A stretch of 64,000 nucleotides of DNA from positions 808,592 to 872,591 of the forward strand of contig OX442436.1 of the NCBI GenBank assembly GCA_949361645.1. Reading direction: 5' to 3'. The position numbers were made by a program, and so were the translations under genes. This DNA is from Spongilla lacustris. Taxonomy: Eukaryota > Porifera > Demospongiae > Spongillida > Spongillidae. Positions 44,351 through 57,500 of the stretch are shown here, one piece after another (position 1 is the first letter of the stretch; every line of letters begins with the position of its first letter). The notes beneath the pieces were generated by a model that was not told where the DNA came from, ran no database searches, and saw only the letters and a program-made list of their open reading frames with translations.

Positions 44351-46002
44351 TGCAATGACATGTTATGTCTCATTGCTGTTGCCTGTTTACATGTACATGT
44401 AGGTTGGTGAGGGACAACAACCTATAGAAAGCCATCAGATTCACGTGCCTGGTTTGCGTGAATTACTTTGAAGGACAACAGACCACTTGCTGCTAATGTC
44501 ATGCATCACCGATCATTTCATTTGTAATTTGCCTTCCTCTGGAATGATATTTGGAGCAATAATTAGGAACGCCAGAATGTCATGATGTCAGTGGCAAATG
44601 TCATGATGTCTGAGATATTGCGGGAAGTGGGTTGTTTCCACCCTTGTAACAAGCAATATTGGAAAAAGCCTGGGTGGTTTGTGCTAAGGATATGGGTAGT
44701 GCATGTGTTCAACAAAATAGTTTTATGGCTGGTCCGTAAACTGGTGCTCTTATTTTCCATCTTATTGTTGCTATTAATATATATGCCTTTGACATCTGTG
44801 TGACCTCACCACTTAATACATTTACTTTGTCAGAAGCGGGGGTTTGTGCAGGTGCCGCAGCCCAGGCTGGAGAGGTCAGGAAGCACTCAGCTAATGATGA
44901 CAAATGTGGAGATCTGGGTTGGGTTTGTGTCCCCCTGGTGACTGAAACATATGGAGCATGGGGACCTGAGGCCATGGCCTGTTTCTCCCAGCTGGCTTTG
45001 AGGCTTTCCATCAGGCTTCAAAAGCCCAAATCAGTTATTCTTCATGAACTATATGGTCGCTTAAACACATGTCTCGTTCATTGTGTTGCTACGGCCATAT
45101 GAAGTAGGAACCAGTCATCATAACTTTTTCCTGTGTTTATTCTTGTTGTAATAATTATACATGTATTGTCATTAATAATTATTTAAAGTACATATATAAT
45201 AATTATAATTATAATATTATTATATATATATATATATAATATTATATAGGCAACTGATTGTAGTTATTAGGGTAACTGATATAAAAAAAAAAACAGGTGC
45301 TGGCTCTAGTTTTTAAATACAAGTTATACACAATTTAAGCGTAATCTACTGTAAGGATGAAGGTGTTTCTTTTTCACATGATGGAGCTACCACAAGCCGC
45401 TTAGATGAGTGCATTCTTGTTATCGAAGCCACAAACAGGTACAAACATGCCAGGCTTGGTGTAAATCACACTTTTCTCCTCTCACCCCTCCTTCCCACCC
45501 ACTGTGACACTTCTTACAAAGGCCACATGAAATAGATGAAGCCGCAAGATGTTGGCTTGTGAAGAGGCTCCTCATACCACTCCTATAATTCTGTATCTTA
45601 TGAAGCAGTAGGCTCACTCCCTCACTGAGGAAGGTGTGAACGCTGCATTGGTTGGTGGTAGAGATGAGTTCATTGCTATGAGGATATTATCTATACTGGG
45701 TCCCCAGGGTTCTCTGGAGCAGATATGGCCAATTTGTGTCGGGAGGCAGCACTGTACCCAGTGAGGGATGCAGCCACTAGTATAGAACACATCTCACTAG
45801 ATGAGGTAAAGAAGAGGAGGGGCTGCAAAGGAAAGAGGAGGGGCTTCAGGGAAGGAGGAGGATTAATGTTCTATTGTTATCCATGCACAGGTACGACCAG
45901 TCACATTAGGAGACTTTGAACTGGCATTGCAAGTCATCAAGCCAAGTGTTTCGGACAAGGACCTTGAGTTGTATGTTCAGTGGAACAGGCAGTTTCTAAG
46001 TA
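44351..46002 (+). pseudogene. Decayed third copy of FIGNL1 3' exons
   Basis: Starts with a stub of the GTTGGTGAGG exon near 44402, then intron sequence matching 31300 and 37990, interrupted by the retroelement fragment. The DGATTSS exon at 45379 has lost its AG acceptor (CACATG for CACAGG) and gained three bases. The next exon (45523-45620) reads RCWLVKR and, after a deletion, runs into TAA. Exons 45711-45806 and 45891-45994 are well preserved, ending with TTTCTAAGTAG in place of the GCGNK codons, the same change as in copy 2. Copies 2 and 3 therefore share that loss. Confidence 0.88.
44780..45103 (+). mobile_element. Second retroelement C-terminal fragment
   Basis: About 100 codons resembling the end of the 35960-37130 remnant: VTSPLNTFTLSEAGVCAGAA, RKHSANDDKCGDLGWVCVP and TETYGAWGPEA. 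Truncated at both ends. It lies inside the third FIGNL1-derived unit. Confidence 0.7.
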
Positions 46003-46757
46003 GTTGGTCTAGGAGTACCTGATTGTCTTCTAACATGTACAGTACATGTAATGGCTCTTAGGGTTGTGTACAATGAACAGTACTGTCCTCTGTGCATGCA
46101 TGCAGTCGATGAACACACTGTTATTACCAAGGCATGCAGTTTAAATATTTGTGTAGACAACGCGACCATTAGTTCACACTTAACCGAATGTTATGAATAA
46201 ACCCCTACGCCTACGGCTAGCCGGCTCGACTATTATATTGAGTGCGCATTATAATATTTAGTTTTGATGTGTGTACATACGTTATGTCATCTATAATGAT
46301 CTATTGCCTGGACAACTCAACTGCCACATTCCAGAGTCTAAATTCGCCACGCTAGTGTGGGTGGAGAAAACGGTCTTCACTTGTCGGCGCGGCGCGCGTA
46401 GCGCGTGTCAATAGTAAAACAACCATTGCATGGCCTATAGGTTATTAAGTAACCATTGCATGCAGCTTTTCGTTCAAGGCCCGGTATCAGGAGCCACACG
46501 CAGTGCTGTCAAAGAGCAGCTATACTTGCTATTGAAATGTAGGATGTTTTTTCCTTAGCATCTATAAGCACCTTCCTTATATATACCACCAGTGTTGCAG
46601 TGCTTTTTGGCCGCCCCCCCCTCCTCTTCCTCCCCGTTCCGCGAGAGACCACCCTGCGAGCCAAGAGCGAGTTACAAATTTAAAATCCCCTCCCTCAGCT
46701 TTTCTTTCGCCGGTTCCTATTGCGGCACGGCCCTGTAGCGTTTGCTATCCGGTTCTG

Positions 46758-46767
46758 TATATATAAG
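46758..46767 (+). promoter_or_regulatory. TATA-like box upstream of GPCR copy 3
   Basis: TATATATAAG in the same context and spacing (about 150 bp before the start codon) as in copy 2, preserved despite many small indels around it. Confidence 0.5.
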
Positions 46768-46914
46768 GACGACAATAAGGTAGGCCTACTGAATGGTATG
46801 TCGCAGCGGATGTAAACATCATGCACCGCTTGTATTTAATAACGACCAACAGCGCTAGCTACAATAGTCAATATATTATTGTTTCAGATCAGTGAGGCAC
46901 CTCTAGGTTTAATT

Positions 46915-47850
46915 ATGGAAGCTTTTAACAGCACCAATGGGAGCGACCATTGTGAAGTCACTTCTGGATCAACATGGTTGACTGTATTCCAGATCGTATT
47001 TCTGATACTGTCGCTCCTAGGATCATTACTTCTTAATGCTTCCTTTACGATCGTCGTGATTATTCACAAAGCGCTCCACCAGAAGGACGTTATGATCAAT
47101 CTAGTGCTCACCGTTCCAAACATCTTGTACAGTGTTGTTACTAACATCTCAATCATTGTCGTCCACGGAGGGCGGTCACTTGGAATGCCAGTCTGCTACA
47201 CGACTGTAGCGATGAGTTATTTCTTTGGACTCTTGAGGTACGCGTTCATATTAGCAATCACTGTCGACCGATTCGGTGCAGTCATGTATCCGTTTCGATA
47301 CCCGAAACACAGTACAAAGGTCGCAATTGTTATCATCACCATTGGTAGCCTGAACGGTGCAATCGTATCTATATGCATTCCTTTGTTACAATGTGAAGGC
47401 TTAAAACATTTCTGTTACGTCTATCGTTCACTTGAAATAGTAATGATATTCTCTTATGGCATAGTGGTGCCATTGATACTTAATATTATAATGTTCTACA
47501 AAGTCAAAAAGCTTCGTACGACAGTCCCTTGTGGAACGATTGGAAATGTTGAAATGGTCGCCCCTGGATCGACTGAAACAAGAAGTCAGAACATCAGAGC
47601 AATCGTAACGATCGCACTACTTATTGCTTCAGTTGTTGGTCTAACGTTACCAGCGACGATATTTCTCGCCCTAAATAGTCTGACATCGGAGTTTGACGCA
47701 ACTGGTCTCGCCGCCACACTGGCTCTTGATTTGTATCTCCTCGTCCCCGTTGTCGACGCCCTTGTTATTTGGAGGAACAGAGACGTCAAGGAGTGCGCCA
47801 TGTCCCTATGCAGGAGAACATGCAAGGTCTTCAAATCAATGCACCAATAA
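46915..47850 (+). CDS. 7TM receptor, tandem copy 3
   Basis: Intronless, 311 residues, start at MEAFNSTNGSD. Same seven-helix layout and motifs as copies 1 and 2: DRFGAVMYPFRY, VPLILNIIMFYKVKKLRT, PVVDALVIW and the CRRTCKVFKSMHQ tail (identical to the copy 1 tail). Most differences from copy 2 fall in the first extracellular loop (IIVVHGGRS; MPVCYTTVAM) and second extracellular loop, the likely ligand-facing parts. Downstream homology with copies 1 and 2 stops soon after the stop codon. Confidence 0.85.
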   Translation: MEAFNSTNGSDHCEVTSGSTWLTVFQIVFLILSLLGSLLLNASFTIVVIIHKALHQKDVMINLVLTVPNILYSVVTNISIIVVHGGRSLGMPVCYTTVAMSYFFGLLRYAFILAITVDRFGAVMYPFRYPKHSTKVAIVIITIGSLNGAIVSICIPLLQCEGLKHFCYVYRSLEIVMIFSYGIVVPLILNIIMFYKVKKLRTTVPCGTIGNVEMVAPGSTETRSQNIRAIVTIALLIASVVGLTLPATIFLALNSLTSEFDATGLAATLALDLYLLVPVVDALVIWRNRDVKECAMSLCRRTCKVFKSMHQ

Positions 47851-48280
47851 AGACAGACTTGCAAGTTATACAGTTAGGCTTTGCATATAGATATGTATAT
47901 CCCAGCCCCCTCCCCGGCTCATATGCCATCCAGTGCGTATTATTCCACTTGCAGTACTCTATATTTAAATAAGCGGATGAAATGTGTCGATTAATGGTGC
48001 ATGCATGGGCCGGGGCCAATATCACTGCATGTATGAAGTCATATTGATGTAGTTTCTGCTTGAAGCCACCACAGTTGTGTTTAGCATGCCTGTAGGTATC
48101 GATAGCAAGAAATGCATTGAAGGATGCCAAACTTAATCAGGACTTACATATTTGGCACTTTGAAGAGACAGTGTTATAAGTATTGTAGAAGATATTTCTT
48201 AGTGCTTTTGTACGATGTTGACTTGTCAGTCTAGACAATTCATTCCGTAACTAAGGACACACAAACATTTCAATGTACCA

Positions 48281-50379
48281 GGCTATTCTTGGCCCCAGAC
48301 CCAGTTAGTACCAGTGAGTGGTCCATTACATCACCGCTACGCTATTGGTAACACTGGTAACACCCGCGTAATTTTAAAAGCCATGCGGGAGTCACGCGCT
48401 TTTTTATTCAAATATCATAGATAAATCGAGTTGCGTGGGCTGTTGTACTCGCACAGCGGTGGGTGATCGACGCGACGACGCACATATTTCCCTGAGTTGT
48501 TTGTCGAAGAGGAGGTCAACCGCTTTAAGCCGCTTATATAGACCTTCGCATCACGTCATCTATTATTACGTTGGGAATAAGCATTACATCATTGCGCAGC
48601 GGACGAGGGCGAACGTCGTCGGAAACGTCATTGTACGTGATATATATTAATAGCCCTTATTTTGTATTACAGCATCATACACGCTATTGATGTATATCAC
48701 GTGTGGTGAAGTCCCACCTTCTTTCCGACGACGTTCGCAGACGTTCGCTCTCGTCCGCTGCGCAATGATGTAATGTTTATTCCCAACGTAATAACAAATG
48801 ACGTAACGCGGTCTATTGCTGGTTAAAGGCCCGTTCGTGTGCAGGAAATGCTAACTGGGATGAAGAGGATGATGCGGGACAAGAATGAATTTGGGGCAAA
48901 ACAGGAGAGGCATTCCAGCTGCGTCCAGGGCTGACGTATTATAGGCTGGCTAGGCCAGTCCGGCCTGGCATAATCAATTATTACGTAACGATTCCTATAT
49001 TCCATCTGCTAAGCGGCTCAAAACGGTTTTCAAACCTAGACCTATGGGGATACAATCCCGAGTAACCTGTGAGGCTCACGCCTTTGCGAAAGTAGCACAA
49101 ACACATCCGCTGTCTGTTCCCGGCTCATCCAAAGCTAGGCGTGATTATTGCAAATATCTATGATTATTGCCACAAGCCGTTCCGGCTCAAGGGAACACTC
49201 CACTCTTTGAAGAAGCCATGAAACTCTTAGCACATGCATGGTATGAAGCTTTGCTTCCCCCAGTTCTTGCTGAAAGTCTAACTTTAAGAGAATTTGTTGC
49301 ATCCTTCAAGATAGCCACATAAAGTGTGCGCGGTAATATAAACCTCAGATGCTTATAATAACTAATAACCATACTGCTAGTGTAGTATACTGCATATATG
49401 TTTCTATTTTACTGTTGCACATTACTTTAATAAAGTTGAATTCTGAACAAGAAGTGAGCTTGGTTTGCACATGTACAAATAAGGTTGGTACATCGAAGGG
49501 GCGTGGTCCGGCCTGTCTGGCCGGCTGGCCTTTGGCAGCCCTGGCTGCGTCCTTTGCTTTGTACCCTGCAGTCACCATCAGTGTCATTGCTAACACCTGG
49601 TATGATAAGGGCCATAGGTTGTGGTGATCCATGCATCCCAAGCGGTTACGGCAGAAGTTGGGCAAAAGTCTAGGCACGCGTCTGTTGCTGAGCTTTATAG
49701 GTCGATTGGGGAGAATCATGGCATTGAGATGCTGCTCTATTAAAAACCGCAGTTCACTGCTGAGAAATACCGTGAGAAATGACCAAACAAACATTTACTG
49801 GGTGAATGTGGTTAATTAAGTTAAGGAGCTAAAAAAAGAGTGCTCCTTTTACCCAATGAGTGCTGCAAAGAAATAGTTCGAGATCGATCAAAAGGTTGTC
49901 TGCTTCCACATTAAACAGCAACATTATCATTGGCTTGATTTGCGCAATGCGAGAACATGAATTTAATTCAGAGTTCAACTGATTCAGAATTTAGTGCAAC
50001 ACATTTTGTTGGTAATGACTAATGAGCTGTAGACGGACAGCCAGTTACCAGTTCTTCAGGACTGAAGAACAGAATGTGGTATTGGCCTTCCAGAATACGC
50101 TGTAACGTTTGACGACTGTACCTAATCTTTCACTAGAGTGATCAGGGGACTCGATCCGGACATAAACCATTCTATGATGTGACATCGCTGTAGCCAAGCT
50201 TAATAGCTGCTGCTGAGGTCACCATTAGTTAGCTAATGAGTGATGTGACTGTCACGCGAAATCGCCCATGAAAATATATTTATAGATCTACTGCGATCTC
50301 TTGCGGGGTGGTCACGCGAGAACGTAGCGGTGATGTAATCATCCGCTGCTGCTAACTGGGTCTGGGACCGAGACTAGCT
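48281..50379. mobile_element. ~2.1-kb element bounded by inverted repeats
   Basis: The left end (GGCTATTCTTGGCCCCAGAC then CCAGTTAGTACC...ATTACATCACCGCTACG) and the reverse complement of the right end (AGCTAGTCTCGGTCCCAGAC then CCAGTTAGCAGC...ATTACATCACCGCTACG) match over about 65 bp with scattered differences. No transposase is recognisable inside, so this looks like a non-autonomous or decayed DNA transposon. A target-site duplication was not evident. Confidence 0.6.
48538..48816. mobile_element. 279-bp foldback (MITE-like) element
   Basis: Nearly the whole element is one inverted repeat: ATAGACC at the left end, GGTCTAT at the right. Each arm contains ATTACGTTGGGAATAA, ATTACATCATTGCGCAGCGG, CGAACGTCGTCGGAAA in the corresponding orientation. 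Arms are about 90% matching, with small indels and a 60-70 bp centre. No coding capacity. It sits inside the larger 48281-50379 element. Confidence 0.8.
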
Positions 50380-50566
50380 GATCCGTGAAATCGGCATGGG
50401 GTATGAAATAACACACTTGTTCTTTGTGTTATATGTAGCTTGTTCAGCTTCTATTATATATATTAATACTGGCGATTTCTGGTGTTGGGATGTATTTATT
50501 TGTGTTACTGTGGGTCCAAAATCGATTTACAAATGCAACCTCCAATGACCAAGGTCAAGCTAATGC

Positions 50567-50766
50567 GTTACGTGAGACCCCCCTCGGGGGCGAAGTCGGG
50601 ATTAGGTGGGGATTTGACGCGTGAATATCATTACTGGGCCATAGTCCGGCCACGCGTTAGACCGTTTATCAAACCACGTAGCGAAGACATTTGACCGGTT
50701 ATTACCCCTCAACCAGGGGCGGATTGCTTTAATAAAGGTCAAATCTCTCGGGGGGTCTCACGTAAC
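50567..50766. mobile_element. 200-bp MITE-like element
   Basis: Terminal inverted repeats GTTACGTGAGACCCCC (50567-50582) and GGGGGTCTCACGTAAC (50751-50766) are exact complements. AATG occurs beside each end (separated by one C on the left), a possible target-site duplication. No ORF of note. Confidence 0.75.
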
Positions 50767-51517
50767 AATGATAGGCGCATAAAGTGTTGCACTGAATTTT
50801 GGATGTAGGGTCAAATACCAACCACTAATGGCTTGATTGCAGCCCGGAGAAAACAGAAGCCAATATCTCACTATATGGAGTGCAGGAAGGAACGAGATGA
50901 ATCTTCAGATTTCCTGGATATATCTCAAAGGTTGCTCAACGGCAACATATGTATAGGCAGTGCTGGAATGGTGGAAAGTGGAGCAAAAGCCAAAGATCGA
51001 TCAATGACCATACCACAGCTCAAATGGGAGCTGCAAGTACATCAAGCCTGCTTAAAGTGCTGACATGCTCAGACAACTGACCCAGATATACAGATGCAGG
51101 ACAACAGGCGGGTGCTGGTGACCACATAGGAATACAGTTCATTACTCTCTCAGGCACATGCGTATTTTCTGATCTTGAACAACTTAATTATAATTGCTCG
51201 TAAGCTGAAGTGGTTGGACTGAGAGAGAGGCTAACCTAGCTGGCATTGTTCTTACAGTCACTTCTCCACTAACACTGATCTACAATTCTATTGGATGCAA
51301 GTCTGTGTAGCTATCATAGGTTTTACAGATTAGAATATGCTGTTCCCTCCCCAGCACATTAATTTGGAAATGGGGCAAGCCTTAGCTACTTGCAATGTTC
51401 TGCCACTGACTCAAGCGAGTTTCTAAGTAAAGCCATAAAAAAACAAAACAGAACATAGTCAGAAAGGGTTAAAAACTGGATTGATTACATCATCAGTGAG
51501 TACATGTACACATCCCT
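50767..51517. other. Intergenic stretch
   Basis: A 76-codon open stretch at 50833-51063 follows a reasonable splice acceptor, but no family resemblance or continuation exon was found, so no gene is called. Confidence 0.5.
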
Positions 51518-54500
51518 CTACACAGCCAGCAGTTTGTCCACCTGCTCCCAATCGATGGATGCTGCACCACTCTCAGAAGACTCACTATTACCTTCATATT
51601 CAGTTGAAGCCTGCAGAGATCAATGGTGACCATTAGAAGTAAGAGTGTTGCATTTCATTTACAACCTTTATAATACAAATACAAAAGTATACATGTACAT
51701 GGTATACACACACAATATGCACACAGTACATGTACATGGTATGTTAGCTCACCATTATCTCAGCAATCTTTTCCTGTTCTCTTTGGTTAAGGCCCTCTAT
51801 AGTACTAGTTCTCTTCCTTGTCACCACGAGAGTCATGTCAGCCACCTTGTTAGTACTTCCTCCAAGGGCCTCTGTCTGGGGCAGTGAAGCTGCACAAATC
51901 ACCAACATAATAACAATGAAACAGCAGGCTCATTCAACAATCTTCAATTCTCTTTGACTACATAGCCACACCTGTTGATCATTTTGTCTAGTGTGTACCT
52001 TTGCAGCTATACAAACACAATACCTCTGAAAAATATCCAAACAATTGCAATGCCTTAGCAATGGACCTAGACAACCACTTGCCTCAGAACAGTTGCACTG
52101 CACGCTCCTGACAAGGTCATTCACCAATTAAAAGCCACACAAGGTACGAGACACCTTTCTATTTATCACCAAAAGCACATGCCACGAAATGGTATCCACT
52201 ATAAGAGTATAACTAGCTAATAGCAGATGACGTCTATACACATTCATACAAATGTTGTGTAACTGATGAAGTACTGTTCAAGTGTAAGGCCAAACATTAA
52301 CCTCCTTTCACAATAGTTTAGATGCTATGACATTTAACTTTAGCTTGTACATGCATACACACAAGTACATGCATGTGTGTGGGGTTGTATGTGCATGGTA
52401 CATGGGACAAAATGGCAAGGTTCAATCCTTTTTTTCTCCACTTTTTTGTGGAAATATGCAATGTTCTCTACGAAATCTTGCACATTGAAAAATTGACTGC
52501 CACCACAGAGAGAATTACTATCAGCTATAAATGCAAGCACTGACTAACTCTTCTTACACTTCTCCAGTAGTTTATAAAACTTTCCACAACAAGCAAACAG
52601 AGGAGGGCAACACCTCTGTCAAATGATTGAAAACTCGGTGCTTTGTAACTTCATGACGGGCAGTCAGATTATCAAGAACCATTTCGTAGAGGACATTGCA
52701 AACTCACAGAAAATAGAAAAAAAGGGTTGTTGCCATTTTCATGGACTCTGCATGTTCCATATAGTATAAATGCATGTGTACACATAATTAATACCTGTTG
52801 CTCTCTGTACTGTCGCCATGTTCCTCCCTTTGCTTCCCTGAGGAGGACGCGAGGATACCGTGGCCCTTTGCAAGACAGCTTGCTTTGGCTTGGACGTCAT
52901 GATGTCAGCCATCAGTGCCAAGGCGTCCTCTACACGCCTGGTGTGGAATTCCTTCCACTGGGCACTGCAATGAAGCAGCGATTAGGAGCATGGTCACCCC
53001 CCCCCCCCCCCCTCAATATTTAACTTAGGTTTACCTTAGCTGGGGAATAGGGTGTTCAGGCTTAGGTTGAGAATGCTTCTGTTTGGTCTGAAAAGAAAGC
53101 GGGAGACACCTAATTATTACGCCTAATTATTTACACCTAATTATTACTCTCACAAACTGATGTATTCCCACCAAATAACAGCTGCATAGTGCTTACAGTG
53201 GATGTAGCTGCAGGAGGGATCGGTGCCATATGGTCTTCAGAAAGATATCTTGGTGTGGTTCCCTCAAGTAGCACCTCTGGAGTGCCTGCCAAGAGTGAGG
53301 TAGTTAGCATATGACAACCAAAAACGTGCTACTTATCTTAATCTTACCTTCAAACACAGCTTCACTTTCAGAATGTCCTTCCACCTGTGAACTACAGTGC
53401 AAATAGAGTGGCACATATGAAAACCTGTCAGCCTTCTTAGAAGTTACAAGGATGCATTTCCAATGTACTCTCAGTGTGAAGTATAGTGGGGAGGCACAGT
53501 GACAGATTTTTTTTTTAAAAGTAGCATTGGTACTTGGATGGGTTGAGCATACCATTTTAATTAGTGTATCGTTACCTAGAGATGTGCATTAGTAAGAAAT
53601 ACATGTAGATACATAAATTGATTACTATTTGAGCAAAGAGAGCTAACTTAATTTCAATTAGCCTAGCCCACAGCAACACAGACATACCAAAGTTGGAAAA
53701 TTACTATTGCACATAAATAACTAAATATTCTGCAGTACACATCAATGAGGAGTACCTGCCCTGTCTCCAGCTGCAGGTCTTATCAGCAGGTCTAAAAGCT
53801 TCCTTGGTTTTCTTGCTAACCACCATATTTCCCCTAGCATCTCCAATACTCTTCACTTGCATGCATTTAGATCTTTCAGTATTCACCCCTGTGTCCATCA
53901 TGGTTCCACCTCTAGACACCATCGTTGTCTCCTTCTTGGTTCCACCTTGGGACACCATTGTTGTCTCCTTCTTGGTTCCACCTTGGGACACCATCATTGT
54001 CTCCTTCTTGGTTCCACCTTGGGACAGCATTGCTGTCTCCTTCTTGGTTCCATCTTGGGACACCATCGCTGTTTCCTTCTTGGATCCACCTCTGGGCATC
54101 CCTGTAGTAGCCACCCTGGCTTCTCTCCGGGCTCCTCCCCTGTCCTTCTGAGAAACTTTGGAGACTTGAGTGGGATCAAGGATTGAACTCATTCCCTTGG
54201 CTTCATAGCCAACCATTCCTCCATGTTGGTGTGCAGAGCAAGACCCCACCTGTCCTTCTGCCTTAGTTAAAAGATTGGCACAAATGTCCCCATTGGGTAG
54301 GCTGCTGGGTTCAGTGGTGTTAGAGCTCTGCTGAGGCACAACACACACATCATGAACCCCGCACAACGGGGTAGAGTCTGGGGAAGAGACAAGAGAGCTT
54401 GCATATGCAGGCGTTGAGACATCACAGATGCCTTGGAGATGACTGATTGTACGGAGAAGCTAAAAAAGAAAATGAACATTAGTTATAACAGATTTTAGCA

Positions 54501-57500
54501 TAACTAAGTGATAACTCTACCCCAGACTTTAGTACAAGCTTGGTACAACTAGGATAAGATAGTTGGATAACTAACATGCACTTATCCCAATTCCTATAAC
54601 TCTATACAACTATGTCATAGCATGGTTTCTGCAGGTAGAGAAACTTGTTTAGCTTGCAGTGCATGGTTAGATAGTAATCTGTAGCTAAGTTGATTCTCTA
54701 TGGCATAGGTAAGTGCAAAGAACAAGCACCCAAATGATTGTTATACATACAGTTTGAACTACAAATATCCCTTCTGCCATTGGTGAAAGCCCAGTAGGTG
54801 GGTAAAGGCAACTCATGTGGCATCACACTGTCTTTCAAATTGTGCAGCATTTTAGTTTCGTTTCGTTGGAACATACATGTATGACTTTTTAATTCATTCA
54901 AGACCAAACCCAGTGACAGTCCTACTGTGTGTGGTCTTCCCAATGCAGACTGACAACCCTCTTAGCCCCACCCACTCATTAGTATAAACTACATGTACAT
55001 CCACAAGCAATCTACACATTAGATCTCTGCTCTTGGCATGCATTAATCTGTTCCCCCCCCCCCCCCCCCTTCCCACTCTGAAGACCTTACACGACTGCTG
55101 GCCTTAAGATCCCCTGCCACTGTCTCAGCTGTAGCTTCAATGGCACACAATTGATCATCTAAGCTTTTCAGTTTTTTCAAGAAGACATTACTATCTCCAA
55201 CTAGAACCATGGTTCCTCCAATTGGTGATCTAAGGCACAGAAAAATAGGCACTATTAATTCCCCCTCTTCCCACAGTCCCAACACTCAAGCTGAGACCAC
55301 GTGATGCCCTCAGGGAACAAATTTAAATCAGAACTAAGCAGGTTACCTTGTGGGAACTTCCGGAGCTGGACAAGCCGGTACTTGCATTGATTCGTGTGAA
55401 CCACCAGCACTGCCCACAGTGGTCCCACAGCCTGCAGCCCTGCCACTTTCCAGTTCACCCACTGAGAAGACAGGCAAGACCTTGTTGGTATTAATGAAGG
55501 CTCTACCTTCACTGACAGGTGACTCAATATTCTCCACTTCCATGGTAGGGCACAGCTCATGGCTTTTGGCAGCTGGTTGAGCAGACTTAGTTTCAGTGCT
55601 CACAACACCAACAGTGGTAGGCAAGACACCCCCAAGGGTTGATGCGGCACCACCAGAGGTAGGCACGACACTGCTAGGTGTCGACATGACACCATGGGGG
55701 GTAGGTTTATCACCACCAAGGGTTGATACAGCACCACTAGAAGTATCACCATCAGGGGTTGGACGTGATTGTGACATCACCAAGGATTGACTAGCACGTG
55801 AGGTCACTGGTACGGGCTCGGTTTGCACTGAACCATCAGTTCCATTACCACGCTCCAAAGTCAGTACATGGACAAACTGCATGGGTGGAGGGTTGTCCAA
55901 CACACACTGTGTAAGTGGGACCAACGCCCCAACACGCCCCACTTCCCTGTCCCTCTGGTCTGTCGAGGAGGCCATCAAGGGCCTTATCTCTTCTGCACGC
56001 TCAGACACTAAGGCATTTGAGCCGTCAAGGACACACTCTGTATTGCTTGTGGATGGCTGAATAACATCAGATGCATTCACATGCCCAGACCTGTGCAGTT
56101 CACCAATGAAATTTCTCTTGATGGGGAGTGCAGTTACAGCCCTAGTTGCCTGATCAGCAGGGACCGCATAATCTTGGCGTGTTTCATGCTCAGCTCTGCT
56201 CAGTACACCAGTGCCACCACTGTCCGCCATCTTGACTTGAATGCCACCAATGTCCGCGGCTGTCTCGGTTTGGGTGCCACCACTGTTGGCCATCTCAGCT
56301 TGGGTGTCCCCACTATCCACAGTCTTGGTCCTAATAGTACCACTTTGCACCATCTTGGCTCCAGCGCCACAGTACTCTGGACTGCTCGCAAGGTACGTGG
56401 CACCTTTGTCCCTCCTCCTAGCCTCCAGACTGTCAACAAGAGGCATAGAGGGGCTGTCAAGTAACACATCTGTATATGGAATCAATGGCCCACAGGATGG
56501 AGCTTGCAGATGGGGTGGGGATGGTCCAGTGGGCGGAGCTTGAAGTAGGGATAGCCCAGTGGGTGGAGCTTGAAGTTGGGATGGTCCAGTGGGCAGAGCT
56601 TGAAGTTGGGATGGCCCGATGGGTGGAGCTTGAAGTTGGGACAGTCCAGCGGGTGGAGCTTGGAGTTGGGATGCACTAGTCACTGGAGTTTGTAACTTGG
56701 ATATACCATTTTGTGGAAATTGAAGCTGGGATGGTCCAGTGGATGGAGCGTGTAATTGGGATGGTCCAGTGGCTGGAGCTTGTGGTAACGCTTGATGGTC
56801 TGATGCAAGTGATGAGTGAGATGAGAGTGATGACAAAGACGTATCACAGTCTGCTTCAAAGGACTGGTCCTTCTGCCAGGAAACATGCTTTCTGTGCAAA
56901 TGTCTTTTCCTGAGATTTGTGTATAGGGAGGGGTAGTGGTGAGAATAAAAATGGGAGGGGTAGTGTTGATGATAGGAATGGGAGGGGTAGTGTTGATGAT
57001 AGGAATGGGAGGGGTAGTGTTGATGATAGGAATGGGAGGGGTAGTGGTGATGATTCAAACAAGCACAACAATATATCATATCTGTACTCTCACAAAATAA
57101 ATGCTACACAAAGTACATTGCTATTAAAAAGAAACATTTCAAGAAGCCTAATCTTATGTCTAAGAGCTGGAAGTGCTTCCTGTGTACCATGGTTTTATAA
57201 TGCAATTCACAAAATACTTAAAAATCGATATTGTTGTCAAGGCAACTGAAGTCATGCTAGACTGTACTCAGAGCTTAGTATATAGTGGTCCCGAGTCTCA
57301 TGCACTACTAGATTCCATTTGCAATCAAAAGTGTAAGATATTTCTTTTTTACCCTACATTTACATGTACCTCTCAATGTCCTAAGCTTTGTCTAATGTGA
57401 CATGCTTATAGTGGCCACAATACCTCCATAAGCACCAGCTGAATGCAGTGGATGTGCATTCGGCAAAGCCTGTAAGAAAAATACTACCCACCCCTTCCCC

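Noticed and set aside
49349..49819. Overlapping ORFs on both strands in the 2.1-kb inverted-repeat element
   Set aside because: No transposase motif (DDE/D, zinc finger) is visible; frames overlap antisense with no codon signal favouring one.
50833..51063. Possible small gene or exon of 76 codons
   Set aside because: Follows a fair acceptor (GATTGCAG) but shows no known domain and no continuation; could be a transposon remnant.
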